Source of the DNA: Plantago ovata
Lineage: Eukaryota > Streptophyta > Magnoliopsida > Lamiales > Plantaginaceae
Length of the DNA: 64,000 bases
Assembly (NCBI GenBank): GCA_028274465.1
Contig: CM051458.1
Coordinates: 51,387,253-51,451,252 of the forward strand
Reading direction: 5' to 3'
Part shown: piece by piece, positions 53,984-64,000 of the stretch
How positions within the stretch are numbered: position 1 is the stretch's first letter
How the letters are laid out: every line of letters begins with the position of its first letter
Position numbers and translations under genes: made by a program
The notes under the pieces: generated by a model
Databases searched by the model: none
Told to the model about the DNA's origin: nothing
Seen by the model: only the letters and a program-made list of their open reading frames with translations

Positions 53984-55186
53984 TGATGAACCGGAATTTG
54001 TCAGATTCTAATTAATCAAATAAATTTATTTTTAGCGAAAGGCAATTCACAACTACAACAAAAACCGTAGTGCAGTAGTAAAATAACCTCTAGTGTCGAT
54101 CTCTAAGGACTATAACTAGCTTTATCTAATCTAACTTAAAATATAAAATCAACAAACGACTTAGCACAGGTTTTTCTTATCAAGATAATGGAAGTTAGTG
54201 ATAGTATGATCATTAAAAGCATAGTAGGTTAATAATCATGCATGAAGTACCCAATCGTTTTGCATAGAGATCTTTGATCATGAATTGTCCAATGTGTTCC
54301 GTTTTATTCAACACTACGAAGATAGAGGACTTAGATAGATCAAAGAAATAAAGCAATAACTCAAAGTCTGATTCGCATTACCTCCATCATGCACAATTAA
54401 TAACCCTTTGCTAAGAAATCACATACTATCACCAACGATATATTTAGCTACTCATAGATGTCATGCAATAAACAGAAATCATAGCAAGATTGAATGAAAA
54501 CATGTTGAAAGATATATAAATATGAATAGAAAAAATTATGAGATACAATGTTACCGAAGGTTGTCAATCTCTGAAGAATCGCGATCTCACAAGCTCCAAA
54601 TCGATAAGAAAAGTGTCTCTTATGCTAAGAATTCCCAGAACAGGCTCTGGAGAATTCCTACCTAAAATTAATGAGAAAGTTATGAAAAAAGGTCTGATAA
54701 AGTATGAAAAAACGTAGAGAAACAACAACTATATATAGGAGTTCGGCATGTGTGGGGCGTGTCGCCCCACACATCGGGCGAATCGCCTGGTGTGGGGCGA
54801 ATCGCCCCACATCCCGGGCGAATCGCCCGGGAGTTCCAGTCGGCGAGAGACGCGTTTTCGACGCGATTTCGGATTTCTTTTCATTTTCGGACTCGGTTTT
54901 TGCCTTCTAGTGACCTTTTAGCGTTCAGACTCGACCCCTAGACTTCAAATCCCATCAGGAATCTTCTAGATACTCCAAAAATGTCCTCGGAACACCGATT
55001 CTTCGTTCTCTTCAATATAATTGCCCGGAAAACCATGTTTTTCACCTAAAACCTGTAAAATGCAAACTAAAGGGAAACGTGACACTATTCTAATAAAATG
55101 CACTATAATATAGCTAAATTAACATAGAGGATAGCTAAAATAGGTGAAAAACGACTCGAATGAAAGTGTAAAATACACGTTCATCA
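53984..55186 (-). mobile_element. Solo LTR, 1.2-kb family, copy C (TSD CTTAT)
   Basis: 1,203 bp flanked by CTTAT (53,979-53,983 and 55,187-55,191). Its reverse complement starts TGATGAACGTGTATTTTACAC. TATA is at about 54,727-54,734 (minus), with four palindromic units at 54,750-54,836, including TGTGGGGCGAATCGCCCCACA and TCCCGGGCGAATCGCCCGGGA. It sits in the spacer after pol of gypsy element 2. Confidence 0.9.
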
Positions 55187-55893
55187 CTTATCTTTCAACA
55201 AAAAAGTGTTCAAGTAAAAAGCTGCTATACTTAAAACGGAAAGAGAGAGCTGCTCGACCAAGAGAAGTTGCTCGATCAAAAGAGCTCCCCTATTTGCCCA
55301 TCGAACCAAAACTCCCCGATTTCCTATCTTTTAAGAAATCTCATCGAGATACTTTTCAAAGAGATAGGAACGAGGAGGGCTAAGAAAGCGAGCAGGAGGA
55401 ACTCAACACTTAGAATTTTTTCGGAAATTCACTCACGGAATTAGTTGAAGATTCGAGGAAGATCGATCCATATCGAGTAGTAGAAAAATCTCGACAAGCA
55501 AATCGATTACTTTGACGGCTCGAGGAGCACTATTAAAAGTAGTATTGTTAACACAGGTTTACATCATAAGGAGGCGCGGGAAGCTTACCTCTTCGATTCT
55601 AACTTATACGGGATTAACTACTCTAAAAAGTTATACGTCATAACGAAAAAAGAGTTAGTAAATAACACAAGTATAAGAAGTACAGAATGAAGAGCAACAA
55701 ACATGGCATTAAGGAAAAATCGAGGAGATGCAGAAAGTGATAAATCATATTACAAAGGTAGATGGTGTTCGAACATATGCCACAAAGGGCCGAATAAAAA
55801 GCATAAAGACAAAGGAAAATTGTTCAAGATTTTCTCTAAGGAAATACAACAACATTTTTTACCAAGCATACTTGGCCTTCAAAAGTCTTCGCT
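55187..55893. other. Spacer of gypsy element 2 between pol and the antisense gene
   Basis: Matches, with divergence, the spacer 31,038-31,668 of element 1 in reverse complement (shared TTACGTCATAACG-type and TCGAGGAGC motifs). No coding potential. Confidence 0.5.
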
Positions 55894-58800
55894 TCAGCGG
55901 GTGCGGCTAGCTGAGAGATCAGTTATAGGAGTTGTTGCACTAGTTCCTCCTTGCGCCGTGCTAAGGAGTTCCTGGATCTCGATCGGGTCTCGCTCCTTCT
56001 CCTGAGATTCCCTTATGACCTTCTCGTACATCACAAGCTCGGGATCGACAAAGTCTTGAGGCCGCCCAAGAACTGGGTCGTTCACCTTTATCCTTGCAGC
56101 ATTGCGGAGAGCCGCCTTCTCGAAAGGATAAAGGATCCCGGTCCTCAAGCACTCGGGGACCCAAGAGGGGAGATAAGCCGGCTTGCTTGGGTAAGTAACT
56201 TCCGGATCAGTCACAAGCTCCCCGAATTCGCACGCCTGGTGCATCTCATCGGTAATCTCTTCATCAGGGTAGCGGGACAGATCCTCGCGCCGCCCAGCAT
56301 GCATATCCTCGTGAACATCCGGATCGAAGTCCTGAGGGAGCAAGTTCACTCGCTTAAGTTGGCCGATACAATAGAAGAAGCCCTCCTCGCGCGACGCATC
56401 CCTCACATCTTGCTGGGCCATCTTATAAGTGTTAGAGGCCATGAAGGCGCGAGCAGTCTCCAAGCGGTTGCCTTTAAGGAAAGAGAGGACGCTGTTCTTG
56501 AATTTTTCCATACAGATCGACAAGGTGGCATAAGCTCCCTTGTATCCCTTATTCCTCGCTCTCTCCTTGGCGAGCTCCTTCTCAAGAAGGTCGACCTTAG
56601 CGTAAAGCTTGCCGGTCTCAACCTCCACGACCTTGTTTTTACTCTGCTCGGCGGCCAGCTTCTTTTCAAGGTCCTCGATCACGATGCCTATATCCGCGCG
56701 ATCAGCAGCAACTTGGCCATAAGCCTCCTTCAAATTCTCGAGCTACATCAAAGAAGAATTCAGAGTTAGTGAGGAGATCATTTTTGAATTAGAAACTTAT
56801 TTGATAAAACATAGGAAGCAAAGCTACTTGAAGCGAGCATATGCTGAGCTCGTGGGCGCGATCCAGTTCTGACATCTGGATTAGCCTCTTCACTTCAGCC
56901 TCCTGACTGGGAGCAGCGTTCTTGCTCTTCTTGCGAGGAGGTGCATTATTCCCTCCCAGCACAAGCTTCCTCGATCCGGCGCCCTACTTCGCTACTGGTT
57001 TCTCTGGTCGCTTATCTTGCTCCCCGGCCGCGGCCTGCTTAGCAGCTACATCTTCATCAGCTTTTTTGAGAACCTCAACAGGATTCTCACGAGTCTCGAG
57101 CCCTTCCTGCACCAGAGCATCTCGATGGTGCGAGGCACTCCTTGGTGGAGAGATATTGAGAGAGCCAAGGATCTTCGTGTCCTTGTTTGTCATACGTTGC
57201 TTCCTCCTCTGCTCTTCCTTCGCTTGGAGTGTCCTCGACATTATCCAATGAAACCAGTAAGCTGTAGAGAAAAACACAAGTTAGAAAAGGAAGCGAGAAG
57301 TGTAAAAAGCAAGAAGAGTATAAGTGCGAGAACATTACAAGCAAGCAACAAAGGAAAGAGCAAGTATGAAATTGACAAGTACAAAAAGTATAAAAGTCTA
57401 TCTAAGCATACCGAAGAGAACATCGTTCGAGAAACTATTGCCAGTGTACCCAGTATAGGCATAAGGAGAAAGACTGGCTAAGTATGGAAGGGGCTGCAGA
57501 TTGAGATCCCAGTAAAAGTACTTCTCGAGATTGGGCCCCTTGTTCTTCTCCTCGACCTCTAAGACCCACGGGTCTAATTCAGCCGGCAAAGGATGCTTCT
57601 CAGCGATGCGTCCTCGATACATAAGTTTGGGGACTCCCCACTCGGCTTCCTCCTCGCTTATATTGGGTAACTTCTTCTTTTTTATGTAGAAGTACCGATG
57701 GAACCATTTATAGCCCGAAGAGGAAGGAGCGTCCATGATAAAGCCCAAACCTAGTCGCGTATTGAAGTAGTAAAAATATTTGTTGCCCGAGCTCATCGAC
57801 ACCCTGAAGATTTGATTGAAATTATGGAAGTTGAGCTCGACCCCGTGCTTCTTGCAGAAAACTCAAAAGCACAAAAGGGTCCCAAAGGCACTGGGCACGA
57901 GCTGCCAAGGAGCAATCCCTAGAGTGTTGAAGATGTCGCGGAAAGTATCGCAAAACGGCAAGACCCATCCTCGATCTAAGCTTAAGCAGTGGACCACCAT
58001 ATAACCAGGAGGCGCATTGTAAAAAGTTTGATCCTCTTTGGGAACGAGGATGTCAAACTTACTTACAGGAAGAGTGTACTTCCATCGGAGAGTAGCGATC
58101 TCATCTTCCTTCACAGTGGAAGCAGTAGTCGGAATAATACCATCCTCGTTCTTCTCACCCTCTGGATCGGGGATGTTAACCTTAAGCGCACTCTGAGTGA
58201 ACTTGTTCTGAGTGGCCTTGCTCGATTTTTGCTCCTCGACAGCCTTAGCTTTGTCACTCTTCTTAGAGCGAGAACGTTTCTTCGCTCTCTTGGGCTCTTT
58301 ACCCGGAGCATGTTTCTGAGCCTCCTCGGTAGCAACTCTTACTCGCGCCGCGGATCTGGCCTTGTTATGCCACTGAAACTCAATCTTCTCTAAGGGATTT
58401 GGCGGCCGCATGTTGTCGCTGTGAAATGTGAAATCAATGGCCCGAGGATCCACTGAATGGTAACTGGTTTCCTCCTCGGGGGCATACTTTTGCCCGATAA
58501 GTAAGTCTCGTTGAGCTTGCCTATTCATCTCAGAGATGGAAGGGGATAATGGCATGGTGCTCGGACCAGCTTCATTCGCGTGCACATCCATTATCGCACG
58601 AGGAGATTCCTCCTCACCATGAGTAACCACGGTCCGACGAGTGGTTTGAGGAGGGAACCTAACTTTCTTCTGCGGAGGAGTTGTCCGTGGAGAAGTTGCA
58701 TCATCGTCATCGCTATCAACTATGATGATGCCCTTGCCACACTGGATGGAATGGTCGCCCTCTTCGAACCAAGACAACGCCGGATCTAGTCGATCCGTGT

Positions 58801-58918
58801 CATCCATATCTTCTACCCGGATGTCCATAGGAGGAACCGCGTCGAAAGCACCATAGTTTCGACCATGGACTTGAGCGGCCAAGGTGATGAGCTCAGAGGA
58901 CACCCCAGGATTGGAAGG
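55894..58918 (-). pseudogene. Antisense gene of gypsy element 2, 5' end removed by a copia insertion
   Basis: Minus-strand exons: from 58,918 (truncated) to 57,412, then 57,261-56,828, then 56,742-55,894. Splice sites match those of the copy at 27,514-30,855 (TTCG|GTATGC, CTACAG|CTTACTGG, TTCAA|GTAG, GATGTAG|CTCGAG). Conserved parts include LDRGWVLPFCDTFRDIFNTL, GYKWFHRYFYIKKKK, KILGSLNISPPRSASHHRDA, and exon 3 with YPFEKAALRNAARIKV. Lesions: TGA at about 57,860 (GGA in element 1) and TAG at 56,982. The first ~30 codons of the open frame reaching 59,008 belong to the copia LTR, not to this gene. Confidence 0.85.
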
Positions 58919-60269
58919 TGTTGGTCTCTTTAAACAACAAGAAAAGACTAGGGGGGGGGGGGTGAATAGTCTTTTCAAACTTTCGTCGTTTAAAATCTTT
59001 CTCAGCAAGTGCTTAGTACTTTTCAGTAATGAGTTTGCTGATACTTAACTTTATCAGCAATTACTAGTTATTTTTCAGTAACGAGTTTTACTGGTACTTT
59101 AAAAATAGAGTGCGGACGTCTTTATACAATAAGTGCTTTTCAGAGAGTGCTAGTTTCAGCAAGTGAGCAGAGGCACAGTGTACAAACAGTTAAGCTTGCT
59201 GAAAACTAAATGCGGTAAAGTAAATCACACAAACACTTTTATAGTGGTACTGAGAGTGGCGTAATCTCTCAACTAATCCACTTTGTCCTTTCTAGGACTG
59301 AATCCACTAAGATAAGCTTGAGGTTCCTTATAACATCTATCTATAGTGATTCTTCAGAAATCAAAGCACACTTGCTTCGTTTCCAACCTAACTAGAGAAC
59401 GAAACCTTGTTCTCCACCAAACTTGGGACACTTAATCAGCAAAGCTATGCTTGATTAATTCCCCCTGAATTTCACGCCTGAAAAAGGGTGTTTATCAGTT
59501 AGAGAGGTTTGGGATGAGATGACTTGAATATACCTTATTCATCTATAACAAGTTATCTAAAGAAACACAACTTGGAATACTTTTCAGTAAACAAGTTAAG
59601 TTGTTTCTGGTGTCAATACTTGTTCTTGTTCGAAAGAAAGAACACTTAACTAATGTCACGATTTAACGAAAGATAAAACCGAGATTTATCTGTGCCACGA
59701 TTAACGTCACAAATTGATATTACCTTGATTCACGGGATTTGATCCTTTTTACTCCAACGCTAATTGCTTGCTGAAGTAAATGAGAATCTCTTCAGCGATT
59801 TCAATTAATTTGACTTTGGCACTTACCTTTTTAGGTAACAAGCCTTATATTTGCCGAAAATTTTCCCTTAATCAAATATCTCATATTTCTTTGAGTTAAA
59901 AGACATTTCTGAGTTCCCATCTCAGCAAATACTTTTTATATTGAGATATCTTTAGGTAAAATTCGAGAAGTATTCTTGCTCTTTGCTGAGTTCCCGTCTC
60001 AGGTTTTTCTTTTGATACTTGAATACCTGTTTCAGTATCTTTGCTTGTTTGAATGCCAGTTTCAGCAATCTTCAAAGTTTTTCCTTTGCTGAGTACCCGT
60101 CTCAGCAAGTGATCAAGTTTCCTAACAAATACCCAGTTTGAAGGAATTACTTGTTGAATGACTGTTTCAGCAATCATGTAGTGAACTATCATTTCTTTTT
60201 AGAAGAAATCAGTGGAAGGGACTTTATACATGTAAGCATACTTTGGCTTGCTGAATGCCTGTTTCAGCA
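58919..60269 (-). repeat. 3' LTR of the third copia element
   Basis: Element-sense start TGCTGAAACAGGCATTCAGC follows the purine-rich ATTTGGTAGAT; the end is ..GAGACCAACA at 58,919. A run of 12 C (element sense) at 58,951-58,962 lies ~32 bp before the end. The first 400 bp repeat TGCTGAAACNGGNATTC-like units at least six times. The exact start is inferred from the TG and the purine tract, as no second LTR is visible. Confidence 0.75.
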
Positions 60270-60290
60270 ATCTACCAAATGTATCCCTTA

Positions 60291-61853
60291 CTATTGAGGT
60301 AGTTCAATCAATCCAAGGTTATACCTAAGCATTGCGAACCTATTATCTGGTAGGGGCTAGGTAAAGATGTCAGCAAGTTGATCATCAGTACCTACTTTCA
60401 CAACCTCAATGTCTCCTTTTTCCACATGATCTCTAATGAAATGATGTCTAATATCAATGTGCTTTGTCCTTGAGTGGAACTTAGGATTTTGCGTGATAGC
60501 AATAACACTTGTATTATCACAAAAGATTGTTGTTTTCTTTGCAAAAATACCATAATCTCTTAATTGTTGCTGAATCCATAGGATTTGAGCTGTGCAACAA
60601 CCAGCCGCAATGTACTCAGATTCAGTAGATGAATTGGCAACACAGGTTTGCTTCTTGCTGAACCATGATATTAATCTAGTACCTAAAAACTGACAAGTTC
60701 CAGAAGTACTTTTCTATCAAGAGTTGATCCTCCATGATCAGCATCAGAATAACCAACCAATTCCAATCCAGAATCTTTAGGATACCATAATCCAACATTG
60801 ACTGTACCTTTGACATATTTCAGTATCTTAAGTGCCTTTTTGTAGTCTGATTCTCTTGGATCAGATTGGAATCTTGCACACACACAAACAGCATACTGAA
60901 TGTCAGGTCTACTTGCTGTTAAATACATCAAAGAACCAATGAGCTTAATATACTTGTGTTCATCAACACTCTTATCTTCTTTAGTATAGCACAATTTGGT
61001 ACCAACGCTCATAGGGATCTTTTCAGGTTTTTCTTCCTCTTTGATCCTGAACTTTATGAGCATTTCCTTTGCATACTTTGCTTGATTTATGAATATTCCA
61101 TCTTTGAGTTACTTGACTTGCAATCCTAGGAAATAATTCAATTTACCCATCATGGTTCATGCTAAATAAAGTTTTGTCAACTTCACCTTTCTTGAAACCA
61201 TTGTCCAGCAAAAACTTAGCTAAGGTATCATACCAACCTCTTGGTGCTTGCTTTAGACAATATACAGCTTTCTGAAGCTTGTATACCATCTTGGTTTCTA
61301 AGGGAAGTTCAAAGCCAGGGGGTTGTTCCAAGTAGACTTCTTCAGCAAGTTCACCATTTAGGAATGCACTTTTAACATCCATTTGATAAACAATGAAGTC
61401 ATTGTGAGCAGCAAAGGCTAAGAAAAGCCTAATTGCATCAAATCTTGCAACTGGAGCATAAGACTCATCATAGTCCAATCCTTCAGTCTGACAGTAACCT
61501 TGAGCAACTAAACGTGCTTTGTTCCTTGTTACTTCTCCAGACTCACTCAACTTGTTTCTGAACACCCACTTTGTACCAATTGCTTTCTTTCCTTTAGCAA
61601 GGGGTACAAGTTTCCAGACTTTGTTCCTTTCAAATTGATCCAGTTCTTCTTGCATTGCCTTGATCCATTCAGAATGCTTTAAAACTTCTTCTATGGTCTT
61701 GGGTTCAATTTCTGAAAAAAAGCAAGAGAACAAAGCTTCTACTTCTATGACATTTGCTTCTTCAGCAAGTTCTTGATTAGTAGATACTTTCGATCTAGTC
61801 ACTTGGCGTTTGTTCAGGATTGCTGGTTTGAGGTAACTCGTCAGCTGGCACAT
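60291..61853 (-). pseudogene. Third copia element RT and RNase H, lacking the catalytic YVDD segment
   Basis: RT motifs run [95 protein letters not shown] and then stop at 61,143. The following sequence resumes at [13 protein letters not shown], so the ~40 residues that should hold YVDD are missing. RNase H follows (YLTASRPDIQYAVCVCARFQ, VGYSDADHGGSTLDRK), shifts frame at about 60,700, continues CVANSSTESEYIAAGC and ADIFT, and has a TAG for the expected Lys before PLPDNRF. It ends at TAG 60,291-60,293. Confidence 0.85.
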
Positions 61854-63388
61854 GAAGTTTCATAGTTTCAGCAACATCTGGAGCAACCGCGTCTTTTGCT
61901 GGAAATTCTTTGTCATGAACTATATTTATCTTGTCATGACTCGGGGGAGGAGAGTCATTGTCAGAATCATCATTTAGTTCAATTGTTTTGACTTTCCTAG
62001 CATCAAATTCAGTTCTTTGCTCGTGTATGAGTAACTTCTTCATACAATCTGATATATCTTCTTCATCAGGAACTCCTTGTGACTTTTCATAGAATACAAC
62101 ATGCATTGATTCTTCGATCTTTTGTGCCTTTTTGTTGTAAACTCTATAAGCTTTACTATGCAAGGAGTAACCACGAAATATCGCTTCGTCTACCTTTGGT
62201 TGGAATGTTCTTAAGTATTCTCTACCATTGTTAAGAACAAAGCATTTGCAACCAAATACTCTTAGATGGGTGATGTTAGGAGGTCTTCCAACAAATAATT
62301 CATAGGGAGTTTTGTTGTAATCTTTAGTTATCAAACATCTATTTTGAGTATAGAAGGCGGTATTAATCGCTTCAACCCAATAAGCTTCACTTATTTCAAT
62401 GTCACCAAGCATTGTTCTTGCTGCTTCCTTAAGGGTACGATTCTTCCTTTCAGCAACACCATTTTGTTATGGTGTCCTTACTGAGGATAACTGATGTTGT
62501 ATGCCTTTGGAAGTGCAATACTCAGTTATGTACTGGTTTACAAACTCCGTACCATGGTCTGTTCTAATGACTTTTATCTTGTCATTTTTCATGACTTCAA
62601 GCTTGTTCAGCAAGTTAGGTATTTCAGTTCTTGTTTCAGACTTGTGTTTGATAAATACTACCCAAGTGAATCTTGAATAGTCATCTACCATCACCAGACA
62701 ATACTTCTTACCAGCATAGCTTGTTGAAAAAGATTCAAACAAGTCCATGTGCAAGAGTTGTAAAGGTTTTGTAGTTGTCGGTACTGCCTTGTTCTTAAAA
62801 GAAGATTTGGTTTGCTTTCCTTGCTGACATGCATTGCAAACACCATCCTTCTTGAAAGTAACCTTAGGTAATCCAACTACAAGTGCCTTTTTAGACAACT
62901 TATTCAGCGTCTTGAAGTTTAGGTGACTTGTTCGTTTATGCCATAACCATGCTTTTTCAGCAAGGCAATCATGATCTGAGACAAGGCATTTTTCAACGAT
63001 TGCTGAAGACCAATCTACAGTATACAAACCTCCTGATCTTCTAGCAACCAACCATAATAACCTTCTTTGACTCAAAGTCTATAAGTTTACATTCATCACT
63101 TTTGATTTTGATGAAGTACCATTTATCAGCGAATTGACTCATGCTGAAAAGGTTAAACTTAAGAATTTTGACATAAAGAACTCCCGAAATGGTAATGCAT
63201 CCTAACTTCACGTCACCATAACCTTTAGTAGAACCAAAGCCTCCATCAGCAAACCTTATTGTATGACTTTTAGACCACCGTCTATACTTTATAAGGTTTT
63301 TCTTGTTGCCCATCATGTGCTTTCCACAATCACTGTCAAAGTGCCAAATTGCATTGTTTGTCTCCGTGGCTGAAGTCTGCACAATCAA
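61795..63388 (-). pseudogene. Third copia element protease remnant and integrase
   Basis: From the right: a protease-like start (AIWHFDSDCGKHMMGNK), where the usual DSG/DTG catalytic motif is DSD. A frameshift follows near 63,060. The integrase zinc site (WHKRTSHLNFKTLNKLS, CNACQQGKQTK) and core (LHMDLFESFSTSYAGKKYCL, DDYSRFTW, VIRTDHGTEFVNQY) end at TAA 62,466-62,468, a Gln codon in relatives (RTP|stop|QNGVAER). The C-terminal domain continues (YWVEAINTAFYTQNR, YELFVGRPPNITHL, FRGYSLHSKAYRVYNK) to 61,795. Confidence 0.85.
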
Positions 63389-63399
63389 GAGAAAACAAG

Positions 63400-64000
63400 T
63401 TAATTATCCAATATTGGATGTCCATTAACATGTTCAAGAAAGCGTCCAGTGGAAACCCAAGTCTTGAGTTTTTCAACTTTGACTTGTTTTCTACTTGCTG
63501 AGGAACTAGAAGGTTTTGAGCCGAAGGACTTTTGATTAGTGCTAATCAAATTCACTTTCTGATGTGGTGTCTTGCTCGGTTGACCTTTTTGTTGAACATA
63601 CTTTTCAGTAAGTTCTTTTCTGGCAAGGTTCCTTCTAGTCCTAGCGTTTTGAGTATTGTCATAACTCTTAGGCTTGGTTTTATTCATCGCTTTGAAGTAT
63701 CTTTGCTGACTTTGCTTATACTCATGAAAAAGTTGACTTTGCTTGGTTTTGAAACCAAGTCCACTTCTCGGAGAATGCTGAGTTTTTGTCTCAGCAACCT
63801 TACTTGATTCAGGTTTGTCAGCAAAGGTCTTCTGATTACTTTTAGTAATCTTGCCTTTTGACTTAACAAATTTCTTTTCAGCAACTTGTTTGGCGGAATG
63901 CTTTACAACATCCTTTTTCTTAACAGTTTGCTTTTCAGCAACCAGTTTTCCTTTTAAAGTCTTGTTACTTTGAGTAGCAACAACGGACTTTACGGTCGTA
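63400..64000 (-). CDS. Third copia element gag, basic C-terminal part (partial)
   Basis: A minus-strand frame is open from the right edge to TAA 63,400-63,402. It is lysine, serine and glutamine rich (repeated VAEKK/VAETK-like units, MNKTKPKSYDNTQNARTRRN) and ends VNGHPILDN. The position before the protease and the composition fit the basic linker/nucleocapsid end of copia gag. No zinc knuckle is visible in the part present. Confidence 0.6.
   Translation of the reverse strand, partial: TTVKSVVATQSNKTLKGKLVAEKQTVKKKDVVKHSAKQVAEKKFVKSKGKITKSNQKTFADKPESSKVAETKTQHSPRSGLGFKTKQSQLFHEYKQSQQRYFKAMNKTKPKSYDNTQNARTRRNLARKELTEKYVQQKGQPSKTPHQKVNLISTNQKSFGSKPSSSSASRKQVKVEKLKTWVSTGRFLEHVNGHPILDN

Larger units (their letters stand above)
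43272..58918 (+). mobile_element. Second Tat-type gypsy element, plus orientation, heavily nested, 3' end outside the window
   Basis: Same plan as the element at 24,992-38,903, but on the plus strand and from a diverged subfamily: 5' LTR 43,272-43,951, primer site, gag, protease, RT, RNase H, integrase, then an antisense three-exon gene. It is interrupted by solo LTRs at 50,116-51,356, 51,575-53,659 and 53,984-55,186, and by a copia element from 58,919. Its remaining antisense-gene start and 3' LTR must lie beyond 64,000. Coding regions have many stops. Confidence 0.9.
58919..64000 (-). mobile_element. Third copia element, minus orientation, extends past the right edge
   Basis: Inserted in exon 1 of the antisense gene of gypsy element 2: homology to 27,825 ends at 58,918. 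In its own sense it shows gag (right edge), protease, integrase, RT, RNase H, and a 3' LTR at 58,919-60,269. It is a different family from the 14.5-kb copia element; its LTRs carry many GCTGAAAC/GCTGAGAC motifs. A probable solo LTR of the same family is at 12,429-13,986. Pol is broken in several places. Confidence 0.9.

Noticed and set aside
53979-55191. Same CTTAT target duplication for gypsy element 1 and solo LTR copy C taken as a shared target preference
   Set aside because: Two cases of a 5-bp AT-rich word are not enough; other copies of the 1.2-kb family use ATGTA and GACAA.
58919-59008. N-terminal extension MLRKILNDESLKRLF of the antisense protein
   Set aside because: This part is copia LTR sequence read across the insertion junction.

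Overview
The window is nuclear DNA of a flowering plant, almost certainly a eudicot. It is AT-rich with split genes, an FBA-type F-box gene, plant LTR retrotransposons (Ty1/copia primed by initiator tRNA-Met; Ty3/gypsy of the Tat type with an extra RNase H and an antisense gene), MITEs and tRNA-derived SINEs. The genus cannot be read from the sequence. A run of exactly 100 N (2961-3060) is an assembly gap.

Layout. Positions 1-14,500 are low in coding content: the 5' end of a Mutator-like (PB1-like) ORF leaving the left edge, two exons of an unidentified host gene (2070-3428, minus), a tRNA-like repeat pair, a fold-back element, two Stowaway-like MITEs, a degenerate tandem array, a SINE, two copies of a ~430-bp segment 9.8 kb apart, and a probable solo copia LTR (about 12,429-13,986). 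From 14,256 to 39,407 lies one F-box gene (minus strand) cut into three pieces by a 10.1-kb copia element (14,506-24,622, target-site duplication CAAAG) and a 13.9-kb Tat-type gypsy element (24,992-38,903, duplication CTTAT). The F-box copy is a pseudogene.

Positions 39,408-43,271 hold the F-box core promoter, an ATT microsatellite, a SINE with a 16-bp target duplication, and a PB1-like ORF interrupted by a 1.2-kb solo LTR. From 43,272 to beyond the right edge a second, older Tat-type gypsy element (plus strand) has taken four insertions: two more 1.2-kb solo LTRs (50,116-51,356 and 53,984-55,186), a solo LTR of the 14.5-kb copia family (51,575-53,659), and a third copia element (58,919 to past 64,000, minus strand).

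How the parts work together: in both gypsy elements gag-pol lies on one strand, and a three-exon gene on the opposite strand fills the space between the end of pol and the 3' LTR. In the first element this antisense gene has its own TATA box, a probable 5' leader intron and a poly(A) signal, so the element is two convergent transcription units. All retroelement coding regions seen here carry stops or frameshifts; no autonomous copy is evident. Other notable signals are a hairpin array directly upstream of the TATA box in the 1.2-kb LTR family, a ~390-bp extremely GC-rich block in the copia leader, and a 65-bp tandem array upstream of the antisense-gene promoter.
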